From Chromatiales bacterium (GTDB taxonomy: Bacteria; Pseudomonadota; Gammaproteobacteria; Steroidobacterales; GCA-2729495): a stretch of DNA of 62,140 bases. Where the stretch lies: contig PBYE01000026.1 in NCBI GenBank assembly GCA_002729495.1, positions 1 through 62,140 on the forward strand. Direction: 5' to 3'. A program made the translations under genes and the position numbers. The notes below the pieces were generated by a model that made no database searches, had not been told where the DNA came from, and saw nothing but the letters and a program-made list of their open reading frames with translations. The stretch's first letter is position 1; the number at the start of each line of letters is the position of its first letter. This document shows, in pieces, positions 36,431-49,999 of the stretch.

Positions 36431-37864
36431 ATGGAATGGGAAACCGTCATCGGCCTGGAAATCCACTGCCAGCTCGCGACTAAGAGCAAGTTATTCGGAG
36501 GTGCAAGCACCGCCTATGGTGCCGAGCCGAATACCCAGGCCTGCCTGGTAACACTGGCGTATCCGGGTGTGTTGCCGGTGTTGAACGGCGAAGTCGTGAC
36601 GATGGCGGCGCGCTTCGGGCTCGCGATCGATGCGACGGTTGCGCCGCGCTCGATATTTGCACGCAAAAACTATTTTTATCCGGATTTGCCGAAGGGTTAC
36701 CAGATCAGCCAGTTCGAATTGCCGATCGTGCACGACGGGCACATTACGCTGATGCTCGACGATGGTTCTGAAAAATGTGTAGGCATTACGCGCGCACATC
36801 TCGAAGAGGATGCCGGCAAGTCGCTGCACGAAAACATGGAAGGCAAAACTGGTATCGACCTGAACCGGGCAGGCACACCGCTACTGGAGATCGTTTCGGA
36901 ACCGGAGCTAAGTTCGGCAAGGGAAGCTGTTAATTACATGCGACGTATTCATCAGCTCGTGCGTTACCTCGGGATTTCGGACGGCAACATGCAGGAAGGT
37001 TCGTTCCGCTGTGACGCAAATATTTCTGTGCGTCCGAAGGGTCAACAGGAGCTTGGTACACGCACCGAGCTGAAGAATCTCAACTCCTTCCGCTTTGTCG
37101 AAAAGGCGATCGACTTCGAGATCGAACGCCAGGTCGAAGTGCTCGAAGACGGGGGCGAAGTCGTTCAGGAAACACGTCTGTACGATGCCGAGCGCGATGA
37201 GACCCGCGCGATGCGCGGCAAGGAAGAGGCTAATGACTATCGCTACTTCCCTGACCCGGACCTGCTGCCGGTCGAACTGGATGAAGGGTTCATTACCGGC
37301 GTGCGCGAGGCCATGCCCGAGTTGCCACGTGCGAAAGCGGAACGCTTTACCGCGGACTACGGCCTGAAGCAGGCTGACATAGACCTGCTAACAGCCTCGC
37401 GTGACACCGCCGACTACTTCGAAGCAGTCGCGGCCAGTGTCGAAGACAAGCGCCTCGCGGCAAACTGGGTAGCCGGTGAGCTGGGTGCCGCACTGAACCG
37501 TGACGGACTGGATATCACCGCCAGCAAAGTAAGTGCGGCTTCTTTAGCGGGACTCCTGAATCGTATTCACGACAATACTATTTCCGGCAAGATCGCCAAG
37601 GAAGTATTTGCAGCCATGTGGGATGAGGGTGGCGAGGCCGATGCAATAATCGAAAGTCGTGGCCTCGAACAGATTACTGACAGCGGCGAACTTGAAGCAA
37701 CCGTTGACCAGGTTATCGCCGATAACCCGGAACAGGTCGAGCAGTACCGCGCAGGTAAGGAAAAAGTGCTCGGCTTTTTGGTCGGCCAGGTAATGAAGGC
37801 GACCCAGGGCAAGGCCAACCCGGCCAAGGTCAACGAGATACTGCGCGCGAAGCTCGGATCCTGA
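36431..37864 (+). CDS. gatB: Aspartyl/glutamyl-tRNA amidotransferase subunit B
   Basis: 477 residues from ATG 36431 ([15 protein letters not shown]), with AGGG six bases upstream; the frame also extends 13 codons into the end of gatA. Family blocks [19 protein letters not shown] and [12 protein letters not shown] mark the kinase-like domain; the C-terminal YqeY-like domain grips tRNA. It works as part of GatCAB. Confidence 0.98.
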   Translation: MEWETVIGLEIHCQLATKSKLFGGASTAYGAEPNTQACLVTLAYPGVLPVLNGEVVTMAARFGLAIDATVAPRSIFARKNYFYPDLPKGYQISQFELPIVHDGHITLMLDDGSEKCVGITRAHLEEDAGKSLHENMEGKTGIDLNRAGTPLLEIVSEPELSSAREAVNYMRRIHQLVRYLGISDGNMQEGSFRCDANISVRPKGQQELGTRTELKNLNSFRFVEKAIDFEIERQVEVLEDGGEVVQETRLYDAERDETRAMRGKEEANDYRYFPDPDLLPVELDEGFITGVREAMPELPRAKAERFTADYGLKQADIDLLTASRDTADYFEAVAASVEDKRLAANWVAGELGAALNRDGLDITASKVSAASLAGLLNRIHDNTISGKIAKEVFAAMWDEGGEADAIIESRGLEQITDSGELEATVDQVIADNPEQVEQYRAGKEKVLGFLVGQVMKATQGKANPAKVNEILRAKLGS

Positions 37865-37877
37865 AGGCGTACCAGTG

Positions 37878-38747
37878 ATGGATGCCGCTGATTCCCTGCG
37901 CCGGTTCGTTTTTGAGCAAGACGAGATACTCGGCAGTATTGTGCGCCTGGACGCGACATGGCAGCGTCTCATGGATGCGGACGATTACCCCCCCGAAGTT
38001 CGACCGATACTGGGCGAAGCCCTGGCCGCAACCGCACTTCTTGGCCGTAGTCTGAAATTCGAAGGTCACCTGACCCTGCAGATACAGGGCGGTGAACATG
38101 TGCGCCTCCTGGTCCTGCAGTGTGACAATGAATTGCACATGCGCGGCCTGGCGCAGTTCGGTGATAAATTGCCGGGCTCATTTACCGAACTGGTGGATGG
38201 CAGCTCGCTGTGTGTAACAGTCGAAACCACGTCGCGCAAATCTGAGCGCTACCAAAGCATCGTGCCGTTGTCAGAGATCAGCTTGGCGGAGAGCCTGGGG
38301 CATTACTATCGTCAGTCGGTGCAGTTACCGACTTTATTTATGCTGGCTGCTGATGATCAGCGTGCAGCCGGACTGATGTTGCAGGTGATGCCGGAACGTA
38401 AAGGCGGCAGCGGGCGGTGGAAACGCCTGGTTGCCGATCTCGAAGGACTCGATGTTTCCCGTATCAGCCAGATGGATGAATCAGTGTTGTTATCCGCATT
38501 GTTTCCCGAAGATGACATCCGTTTGTTCGACGCCGAACCGGTGTGCTTTCACTGTGACTGCTCCGAGGAGCGGATCGAGGCCATGCTCCGGCTGCTGGGC
38601 GCGAACGAGCTGGATGAACTGCTCGAGGGCCACAATCCGGTTGAAATACGCTGCGAATTTTGCAACGCACAATACATGTTCCCGGAAGAGCGAATTCAGC
38701 GCATCGTGGCCGAAATCAGGGCGGCTTCCGGAAAACCCCTGCACTAA
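37878..38747 (+). CDS. hslO: Redox-regulated chaperone Hsp33
   Basis: 289 residues from ATG 37878; GTG one codon earlier is equally in frame, and GAAGG lies 10 bp upstream. The C-terminal switch holds four Cys as CDC and CEFC, which bind Zn when reduced and form disulfides on oxidative stress, activating the holdase. The N-domain block LLGRSLKFEGHLTLQIQGG is typical. It starts 13 bp after gatB. Confidence 0.95.
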   Translation: MDAADSLRRFVFEQDEILGSIVRLDATWQRLMDADDYPPEVRPILGEALAATALLGRSLKFEGHLTLQIQGGEHVRLLVLQCDNELHMRGLAQFGDKLPGSFTELVDGSSLCVTVETTSRKSERYQSIVPLSEISLAESLGHYYRQSVQLPTLFMLAADDQRAAGLMLQVMPERKGGSGRWKRLVADLEGLDVSRISQMDESVLLSALFPEDDIRLFDAEPVCFHCDCSEERIEAMLRLLGANELDELLEGHNPVEIRCEFCNAQYMFPEERIQRIVAEIRAASGKPLH

Positions 38748-38794
38748 ATAGCTACGGCCTGCCTGAGGCCAAGCGCAACGTGTGATCTGCGCCC

Positions 38795-38823
38795 TTTACA
38801 AATATAAAGAAATCTTTATATTT
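38795..38823 (+). promoter_or_regulatory. Promoter overlapping a perfect palindromic operator
   Basis: A perfect inverted repeat, AAATATAAAGA and TCTTTATATTT with AA between, spans 38800-38823. TTTACA (38795-38800) and TATATT (38817-38822), 16 bp apart, make a good sigma-70 promoter that the palindrome covers. The expected transcription start falls at about 38829, the A of the start codon of the next gene, and no Shine-Dalgarno sequence lies upstream. Likely autorepression by the ArsR-family protein that follows. Confidence 0.7.
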
Positions 38824-38828
38824 CTTGC

Positions 38829-39746
38829 ATGGACTTGGAATACTCCGTCAATTCGCTGAAAGCGGCATCGGACCCCACCCGGCTGAGGTTGCTCGCCCTG
38901 CTCGCAGCGGGCGAGTCGATGGTGGGCGAGTTGCAGGAGGTGCTCGACCAGAGCCAGCCGCGGGTATCGCGCCATTTGCGCATCCTGGCGGAAGGGGGGC
39001 TCGCTGACAGCTTCCGGGACGGCCAGAACGTCTACTACTGTTTACCGGCCGATCCGTCCGCGCGTGCCTTCGTATCCGTACTGATCGGCCGTATGCCGGT
39101 GGATGAACCGGTTCTTGCTGCGGATCGCGACAGGATGGTTGATGTCCGCCGTAAAAGGGCACGGAGCGCGTGGTCAGGCAAAGATGCGTTGCTCGCGACG
39201 GCGCCACGCGATCCTGCCGACGGCGGGCGCGTTGACGGCCTCACCGATGCACTGGCGGAACTTCCGGATCAGCTCGGCGATGTGCTCGACGTCGGTTCGG
39301 GAACCGGCACGGTGCTCTGTCAACTTGCCCGGCGGGCTGACCGCGTGACCGGCGTGGATATATCGCCGGCCATGCGCGTGGTTGCCCGCACCCGGGTTCG
39401 GGAAGCCGGATTCAGTAACTGCACGTTGCGGCAGGGTGACATGCACGAGTTACCGCTCGAAGACAGTAGCTTCGACACCGTGCTGCTCGACCAGGTACTT
39501 AGCCTGACTGATCGTCCCCGGCCTGCAATTCGGGAAGCGGCCCGGGTTCTTAAACCGGATGGACTCATGCTGATCCTCGATCGTGTCGGCATGCCCGGCA
39601 GTACCCAACCTATCGAAGGTCTGGCTGAAAACCAGCTTGCAGTAATGCTGGCCGAATCTGGTCTGCGTCTGCAAAAGCGCCGCGAATTGCCCGGGCGTCT
39701 GCCCGGTTTTGCGTTGTTGTCCGCCGTGACGACCAACGAACTTTGA
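38829..39746 (+). CDS. ArsR-family regulator fused to a SAM-dependent methyltransferase domain
   Basis: 305 residues. Residues 5-85 form an ArsR-type winged helix (SDPTRLRLLALL, then QSQPRVSRHLRILAEGGL, then the wing DGQNVYYCL). Residues about 140-300 are a class I methyltransferase domain with VLDVGSGTGTVL and VTGVDISPAM. Fusions of this type commonly stand before metF/metH, and the domain may sense SAM or S-adenosylhomocysteine rather than methylate anything. By position it resembles SahR-type control of the methionine cycle; that assignment is inference. The mRNA is probably leaderless. metF follows 18 bp later. Confidence 0.88.
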   Translation: MDLEYSVNSLKAASDPTRLRLLALLAAGESMVGELQEVLDQSQPRVSRHLRILAEGGLADSFRDGQNVYYCLPADPSARAFVSVLIGRMPVDEPVLAADRDRMVDVRRKRARSAWSGKDALLATAPRDPADGGRVDGLTDALAELPDQLGDVLDVGSGTGTVLCQLARRADRVTGVDISPAMRVVARTRVREAGFSNCTLRQGDMHELPLEDSSFDTVLLDQVLSLTDRPRPAIREAARVLKPDGLMLILDRVGMPGSTQPIEGLAENQLAVMLAESGLRLQKRRELPGRLPGFALLSAVTTNEL

Positions 39747-44352
<4,606 letters not shown>

Positions 44353-44356
44353 GTCT

Positions 44357-45796
44357 TTACCTGGAGCCTGCTTTACCACCGTTCAGTTCGAACGCAGGTT
44401 TGTCGACGTAGGCCAGTGTCTGGGTAGCGAAGCGCCCGAATACTTTCTCATCTGCCGGACGGTCCGGCAAAAGGCCCGTGATGTCGTGGGCGTTAATGTA
44501 TTCCCATAATACCTCGCCGCTCGCGAGATCGATCTCGAGCGCACGGCCCTGCCGCGTGAGCGACACGAGCGCGCGCGTGTTATCGGCGTTAAGGGCAATA
44601 TGCCCGGCCGTTGCTGACAGGAAGTCGATATCGCCAGGCGTGTTTTCGCCGGGGAAAACCACCTCGACGCTGTCATCCAGCATATCCAGTTTGACGATTC
44701 GCGAACCACCCTGGCCGACATTCCCGCCGAGGTTGTCGAAGATCAGTAACTGGTCGTTACCGATATACCTCGGACTGTGTTGCTGCACCGTGCGCCCGGT
44801 AGACAGCCACTTAACCAGGTGCGTTTTGCCGTCGAGCACCGCAACCGCATTCGTGCTGCGCAGTGAGATCAGCAAATCACCTTTGTTCAGCAGCGCTGAA
44901 TCCGCCGCCTGTTCTGCAGAGATGACCCGAACATCATTGATATGCGTCGGGTCGCATTCGCTATCGACCAGCGGCAACCCCCAGTCGGGGTGTTTGTGTT
45001 CGAATATGGCTCCGCTATAACCGGATTTAACGAAGGCGTCGAATATCGGGATTGAATCGATCTCGTTGCCATTCGCGTCGAGCACCAGTATTACGTCCTC
45101 GTGCAGCTTGCCCTTCGGGCAGCTCATCTGCAGGTGGCTTTCGCCCAACGGGTAGGGGATTTGTATCGCGCGAAATGCCGGCAGGTAAATAAATCCGTTG
45201 TCGTCTACGGTGAACCAGTGATGCGCGAAGTTTTCCTTCTTCCAGAGCAGCTTCGAATCCCTGTCGAACCGGGCAACGCCCAGCCCATAGGGAAAAGTAT
45301 TTCGGCCCTGGTACACGACCAGCAGCCCGCCGTCTTCGTACAGGTGCGCGCCCACGGAATAGGCGTTTTCAGCCAGGTCCATGCCCGCGACCTGCTCCAG
45401 GTCGCCCCAGATAAGCTCCGGGCCAATATCCCAGGTATGGGCTATCGCTCCCCGGCGATCGATGAGCCAGGCGACACAGCCGTGAACCGGGCAGTGCGAG
45501 CGCAACTGGTTGTTGCCGCCATCGACGAATATATATCCGTCTCCCGGGCCCTCACCATCCGTATGTGCAATGACGGTCGGTGTCTGGAAAGTATCGTCTA
45601 TGACTTCGAGGCTAGGCAGTTTCTTACCCTGTTGTTCGTCCTGACGTATTTCTATCAAAGCGAGCAGCGCGTTTCGTGCATCGGTCAGAAAAGCATTGGG
45701 CCACAGGCTGAACTGCACCGTTGCTACACCATAAATGAAAGCAATAAAACACAGGCTAATTACAAAAATAATTGTGCCGACTCGATCTTTATTCAC
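44357..45796 (-). CDS. Arylsulfotransferase (ASST)-like beta-propeller protein, membrane-anchored
   Basis: 479 residues. A helix at about 7-29 anchors the protein, with the rest in the periplasm. Propeller-like repeats and the family blocks DPTHINDVRVI, GDLLISLRSTNAVAVLDG and QQHSPRYIGNDQLLIFDN match the arylsulfotransferase-type family that includes many marine proteins of unknown substrate. True ASST acts through a catalytic His; several His are present (HHWFTVDDNG, HINDV, QQHSP), so activity is possible but unproven. It overlaps the MoeB-like gene by 4 bp and so is expressed with it and prmC, a partnership I cannot explain. Confidence 0.78.
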   Translation of the reverse strand: MNKDRVGTIIFVISLCFIAFIYGVATVQFSLWPNAFLTDARNALLALIEIRQDEQQGKKLPSLEVIDDTFQTPTVIAHTDGEGPGDGYIFVDGGNNQLRSHCPVHGCVAWLIDRRGAIAHTWDIGPELIWGDLEQVAGMDLAENAYSVGAHLYEDGGLLVVYQGRNTFPYGLGVARFDRDSKLLWKKENFAHHWFTVDDNGFIYLPAFRAIQIPYPLGESHLQMSCPKGKLHEDVILVLDANGNEIDSIPIFDAFVKSGYSGAIFEHKHPDWGLPLVDSECDPTHINDVRVISAEQAADSALLNKGDLLISLRSTNAVAVLDGKTHLVKWLSTGRTVQQHSPRYIGNDQLLIFDNLGGNVGQGGSRIVKLDMLDDSVEVVFPGENTPGDIDFLSATAGHIALNADNTRALVSLTRQGRALEIDLASGEVLWEYINAHDITGLLPDRPADEKVFGRFATQTLAYVDKPAFELNGGKAGSR

Positions 45797-46560
45797 TCGC
45801 GCTTTCCTTGGCTGGCCGTCCGCGGGCTACAAACGGGGCATTCGGGGTCTTCTGGAATGGCCAGCATCCGACTGTTACCGGATTTTGCATCGTATATCCA
45901 GAGTTTAGCTTCGAGGCCTGAAGCTACCCCCAGCAGGTATTTCAGGGTTTCGGTGGCCATCATACAACCGATCGTGCCCGCTACGGGTCCGAGTATTCCC
46001 TGGCCGGCACAGTCGTTCAGGTTCTCATCTTCTTCTGTGTACAGGCAGCGATAGCAGGGCCCATTGTCGAGGTCGTGCCGGAATATGCTGAGTTGACCTT
46101 CGGTTCTGATTGCGGCACCTGTTACGAGCGCTGTCTTTTTTTCCGCACATACCTCGTTAATCAGCCAGCGGCTGGTGAAGTTATCGGTGCAGTCGAGCAC
46201 GATGTCCACCGCTGCGATCTGTTCGGCGAGCGCGTCCCGGTCAAACCGTTTGTTGAGCGCGCTTAGCTGTATTTCGGGATTGATGACTGCCAGTTTGTCG
46301 GCTGCAACCTGCGCCTTGGCCTTGCCGACGTCCGCATGGTTGTAGAGTACCTGGCGCGGTAAATTAGTCTGATCAACGGTGTCGAAATCGTTGATGACCA
46401 GGCGGCCCAGACCTGCAGTCGCGAGATACAAGCTGGCAGCCGTGCCCAGCCCGCCTGCGCCGATCAGCAGCGCAGAGGAGTCCGCCAGTTTCTGTTGGCC
46501 GCTTGCACCCACTTCCGCGAGACTGGCCTGGCGGCTGTAACGAATATCCTGCCCGTTCAT
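45793..46560 (-). CDS. moeB: MoeB/ThiF-family adenylyltransferase
   Basis: 255 residues. The E1-like ATP site is LLIGAGGLGTAASLYLATAG with the Arg finger in NLPRQVLYN. Two CxxC pairs (CYRCLY and CPVC) bind Zn, and the Cys in NDCAGQGILGPVAG is in the region of the family active-site Cys. MoeB activates the C-terminus of MoaD for molybdopterin synthesis; ThiF does the same for ThiS. Position after prmC (16 bp) matches moeB or hesA in other gammaproteobacteria. Molybdopterin would be needed by the IorB-like enzyme at 11116. Confidence 0.88.
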   Translation of the reverse strand: MNGQDIRYSRQASLAEVGASGQQKLADSSALLIGAGGLGTAASLYLATAGLGRLVINDFDTVDQTNLPRQVLYNHADVGKAKAQVAADKLAVINPEIQLSALNKRFDRDALAEQIAAVDIVLDCTDNFTSRWLINEVCAEKKTALVTGAAIRTEGQLSIFRHDLDNGPCYRCLYTEEDENLNDCAGQGILGPVAGTIGCMMATETLKYLLGVASGLEAKLWIYDAKSGNSRMLAIPEDPECPVCSPRTASQGKRE

Positions 46561-46576
46561 CTCGTGTTACCCATCG

Positions 46577-47431
46577 TCACCCGAGACGTCCTTCCGTCAC
46601 CCGCTCGATACCCGCGAGGTCTTTAAAACTTTGTGTGCCGTCAAAGCCCGCATCCTGCATTAACCCCCGGACAGCTTCAGCCTGGTTCAAGCCGTGCTCT
46701 AGCAGCAGGTAACCGCCGGGCGCAAGATGCGCGGGGCTGTCCGCAATTATCCGGCGTATATCGTTCAGTCCGTCGGCACCGCTGTATAACGCTTCGGCCG
46801 GTTCGAAGTCGATCTCCCTATCCGTGGTGTCGCCTGTCGCAACATAGGGCGGATTGCTTACGATCAGGTCGAAAGTCGTATCCACAAGCGCATCGAACCA
46901 GTCGCTGTGCGCGAAACGCGTGCGGCCGGGCACAAGTGTGCCGCTATTTTCTGTTGCAATAGCGAGCGCGGCCCTGCTGATATCGGTCGCCGTGATTATG
47001 CAATCGCCGCGTTCAGTCGCAATGGCAATAGCAATCGCGCCGCTGCCCGTGCCGAGGTCCAGCACATGTGCTTGTTTGTTTTCGGGAAGGCGGGCGAGCG
47101 CGCGCTCCACGAGCAGTTCCGTTTCCGGGCGCGGTACCAGCACGTCGGCAGATACCTTCAGCACGAGCGACCAGAATTCCCGCTGACCCGTAAGCTGGGC
47201 TACCGGCTGTCCGTCGCTGCGCGCAGCGATCAGGCCCATGAAGTGGGTTGAATAGGGTTCCGTTACCGATTTGCCCGGGTCTGCAAATATGGCCGCCCGG
47301 TTAATACCCAGCGCGTAACTCAGCAATATCTCGGCATCCAGCCGGGGCGACTCGCTGCCGTGCTCGAGCTGCTCGCGGCCCCACGTGAGCAGCGTTTCGA
47401 CTGTTTCCTGCCTGTGGTTCTGGGGCTTCAA
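46577..47431 (-). CDS. prmC: Peptide chain release factor N5-glutamine methyltransferase
   Basis: 284 residues. The SAM motif VLDLGTGSGAIAIAIA and the glutamine-binding NPPY (DLIVSNPPYVATGD) are intact; the N-domain RLDAEILLSYALG is typical. PrmC methylates the Gln of the GGQ motif in release factors. Its usual neighbour prfA lies 3.6 kb away at 51024, with four other genes and pseudogenes between. Confidence 0.95.
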   Translation of the reverse strand: MKPQNHRQETVETLLTWGREQLEHGSESPRLDAEILLSYALGINRAAIFADPGKSVTEPYSTHFMGLIAARSDGQPVAQLTGQREFWSLVLKVSADVLVPRPETELLVERALARLPENKQAHVLDLGTGSGAIAIAIATERGDCIITATDISRAALAIATENSGTLVPGRTRFAHSDWFDALVDTTFDLIVSNPPYVATGDTTDREIDFEPAEALYSGADGLNDIRRIIADSPAHLAPGGYLLLEHGLNQAEAVRGLMQDAGFDGTQSFKDLAGIERVTEGRLG

Positions 47432-47536
47432 AGTGTCCGGGTCCCTTTTTTTGTAAGCAGACTAATCTTATAGTAGCCCGCCGGTGGTGAGCAGGGTGGT
47501 TATTTCGACCGCCCCGCCAGATATTGGTACAGGATC

Positions 47537-48694
47537 ATGAACCGCAAGAGCAGCAGGCCCGAGACAAAGTGCATACATGCAGGTGACACCGTAGACAAGG
47601 TCACCGGCGCGGTCATGCCTGCGATTGTTACCAGCTCGACCTTTGAGAACGCGGCTTTCGGCGAGCCACGCGAATATATCTATTCGCGTGGAGCCAACCC
47701 GACGCGCGCGGCACTCGAACGCTGTGCAGCCGTTCTGGAAGGCGGCACCAGTGGTTTTGCTTACGGGTCGGGTATGGCAGCAACCGCTGCGGTGCTGGAC
47801 CTCCTTCCGGCGAACAGTCATGTAATAGTTCCCAGCGAGGTGTACGGCGGGACCTTTTCGCTGTTCACCGGGGTGCGTGCCCACTCAGCCGGGCTCGAAA
47901 TATCAGTTGTCGATTTCACCGACACGGACAACGTTGCGGCAGCCTGCAAAGACAACACAAAGCTTGTCTGGTTCGAATCGCCGACTAACCCGTTGGTCAG
48001 CGTGATCGATATTAAGGCGGTCGCGGAACTTGCGCATGCGCATGATGCACTGGCAGTGGTGGACAATACTTTTGCGACGCCGCTTAACCAGCGGCCGTTG
48101 GAACTTGGTTGCGATATTGTGATGCATTCGACAACCAAGTACCTGGCCGGGCACTCGGATGTGATCGGCGGCCTGAACGTGGTCGCGGACCCGGAACTGG
48201 CCGAGCGGCTGGGCCGCGTCAACGCGGTAACCGGCGGTATTGCCGGGCCCTTCGATGCCTACCTGACCTTCAGGGGTATCAAGACGCTTGCGCTGCGAAT
48301 GGAACGCCACCAGTCGAACTCACAGGCCATAGCGGAATGGCTGGAATCGCGTGCGGGCGTGCAGAAAGTTATTTACCCGGGGTTAAAGAGCCACCCGGGA
48401 CATGAGCTGGCCAAACGGCAGATGGATACCGGTTTCGGCGCAATCATCGCGATTGAGCTGGAAGGCGGGCAGGCAGAGGCCGCGGAGTTCATGAACCGGC
48501 TGGAATATTTCGCAATTGCGGAAGGGTTGGGTGGTGTTGAAAGCATCGTGGGCCACCCGCGCACGATGAGCCATTCGCGCGTGCCCGAAGACCGGAAGGA
48601 CGAACTCGGCCTTGTCGAGAACCTGGTGCGGTTGTCGGTCGGCATCGAGCATGTCGATGATCTTATTGCGGATATAGACGCTGCCTTAGGCTGA
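47537..48694 (+). CDS. PLP-dependent transsulfuration enzyme (cystathionine gamma-lyase/synthase family)
   Basis: 385 residues. The Cys/Met-metabolism fold is clear: TKCIHAGDTVDKVTGAVMPA, YSRGANPTRAALE, GSGMAATAAVL and the PLP-Lys motif MHSTTKYLAGHSDVIGG. Sequence alone does not separate cystathionine gamma-lyase from gamma-synthase or O-acetylhomoserine enzymes. With a CysK/CBS-like gene 1.3 kb away, reverse transsulfuration (homocysteine to cysteine) is a plausible role. It lies on the opposite strand to prmC and prfA, splitting that pair. A perfect inverted repeat follows its stop by 4 bp. Confidence 0.9.
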   Translation: MNRKSSRPETKCIHAGDTVDKVTGAVMPAIVTSSTFENAAFGEPREYIYSRGANPTRAALERCAAVLEGGTSGFAYGSGMAATAAVLDLLPANSHVIVPSEVYGGTFSLFTGVRAHSAGLEISVVDFTDTDNVAAACKDNTKLVWFESPTNPLVSVIDIKAVAELAHAHDALAVVDNTFATPLNQRPLELGCDIVMHSTTKYLAGHSDVIGGLNVVADPELAERLGRVNAVTGGIAGPFDAYLTFRGIKTLALRMERHQSNSQAIAEWLESRAGVQKVIYPGLKSHPGHELAKRQMDTGFGAIIAIELEGGQAEAAEFMNRLEYFAIAEGLGGVESIVGHPRTMSHSRVPEDRKDELGLVENLVRLSVGIEHVDDLIADIDAALG

Positions 48695-48698
48695 TAAA

Positions 48699-48784
48699 CC
48701 TGTCGCGGCTAAAGCCGCTCCTACAACAAATTTTTCTTAGCAGCTGACAAATCTGCTTGTAGGAGCGGCTTTAGCCGCGACAGG
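48699..48784. repeat. REP-like inverted pair (28-bp perfect arms)
   Basis: Arms at 48699-48726 and 48757-48784 are perfect inverted copies built on GTCGCGGCTAAAGCCGCTCC, with a 30-bp spacer. Each arm is itself partly palindromic (GCGGCTAAAGCCGC). The sequence is a well-known type of extragenic palindrome in pseudomonads and xanthomonads. It lies between convergent genes and can act as a terminator or mRNA stabiliser. Confidence 0.9.
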
Positions 48785-48799
48785 CTCGATGAGCGAACA

Positions 48800-49999
48800 T
48801 TAATACAGCGTATAAATATCCTGATTTTCCGGATCAGATTCTGCGGTGCGGCCGCGCGATCCGGAGAACCAGCCAGATACGACGTCCACAAACCGTGAAT
48901 CAAGGAGACGGTAAAGCAACGGCGTTCTGGCAACTACTTTGCTTACGCGACCGCTTTCGTAATCTTCAATTGCCTCGACGAGCTTGCCGGCAATCGCTTC
49001 GTTTGCCCTGCCTATCGGGTGGCAGTAGTCAACGAAGTAGGCGCCATCATCCTGTTCGCGTGGGATGCAAGTGCGCACCAGCGGTACCTCCAGGCTGCGC
49101 GCAATATTTTCTACAAGCTGGCGATACTGTTTCTTGATCCTCGGAATGACGAAATCGAGTTCGCGGGCTGATTCCAGTGCCTTGTGTTTGTCTTCCGACC
49201 AGGGTTGATCGAGCACCGCTGCCCAGCGCTCCGTCGCTCGCTTAAGTGCCGCGATGACCATCGCCCCGCCGGGTATTTTTTCATCTACCGGGAACAGGTC
49301 TGCGACAAAGCGTTTGCCGGGTTCCCAGTACAGCGGCGTTTCGGGAAGAATAACGACCGGCGCGACGCTGTGCCTGCGGCAGGCTTCCAGCATGCGTTTC
49401 AGGTTGCGTGAAAAATCACGCTGGTTCGTGCGCAGGCGTATATGTTTTGTATCCGGTTTAAAGAATTTCAGCCGCAACCGGTCGATGAATATGGGTATTA
49501 ACGGGGATGTGCGCAGCCGGGTTTTGTCTTCGCGGTTGCCTTCCCACTGGCAATCGTTATTGCCTGCATAAATGCTGACATAGTCCACCTGTATAGCCTG
49601 TTTACCCAGTGTATCCAGAAGCCCTCGCAGTCTTCTCTCCGTATTCACGCTGGTATGTCCGGGTATGCCCGCATTAAGTACGATAAAATCTCCGCCGACC
49701 CGGTCACGCAGCATGTCGCTGTAGTTTGCGTAGCGGAAGAATGCACTCAGGAGCGGCTGCTCATTCTTACGGCGTTCCTGGTTTTCGACCGTTACCCGGG
49801 TATCCTAACCCGATGTGGACGAATCGCCGACATTAAGGATTACGCGTTTACTGCTGCTGCGAATCTCGTCGACAGCCTCCTGCAACGAGACAAACCCGTC
49901 TGCGCCAATAAAATCCTGGCCGGGCTTCAGCAACCGTCCGATGTACGGATCATCGCTGAACGGCGTGGTGCCATGAGGAATCAGTTGTTCAGCCGTCAA
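48800..49999 (-). pseudogene. SGNH-family hydrolase interrupted by one amber codon
   Basis: Read as a single frame, 399 codons carry the full SGNH set: nucleophile in GDSSTSG, the Gly block NAGIPGHTS, Asn in IYAGNNDCQW and the catalytic DxxH in VDYCHPIGRAN. The only defect is TAG at 49805-49807, directly after GDSSTSG, where relatives usually have Trp (GDSSTSGWD); one G to A change explains it. Translation may stop after 64 residues or restart at an internal Met at 49714, which would lack the nucleophile block. The start overlaps the end of the CysK-like gene by 11 bp, so they share a transcript. Read-through or assembly error should be considered. Substrate unknown. Confidence 0.75.

Noticed and set aside
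38748-38799. Cobalamin or SAM riboswitch upstream of the metF-metH operon
   Set aside because: The leader is too short and the regulator transcript appears leaderless; no riboswitch core was seen.
45101-46054. 317-codon plus-strand frame across the ASST-like and MoeB-like genes
   Set aside because: It spans two convincing minus-strand genes and has no family motif.
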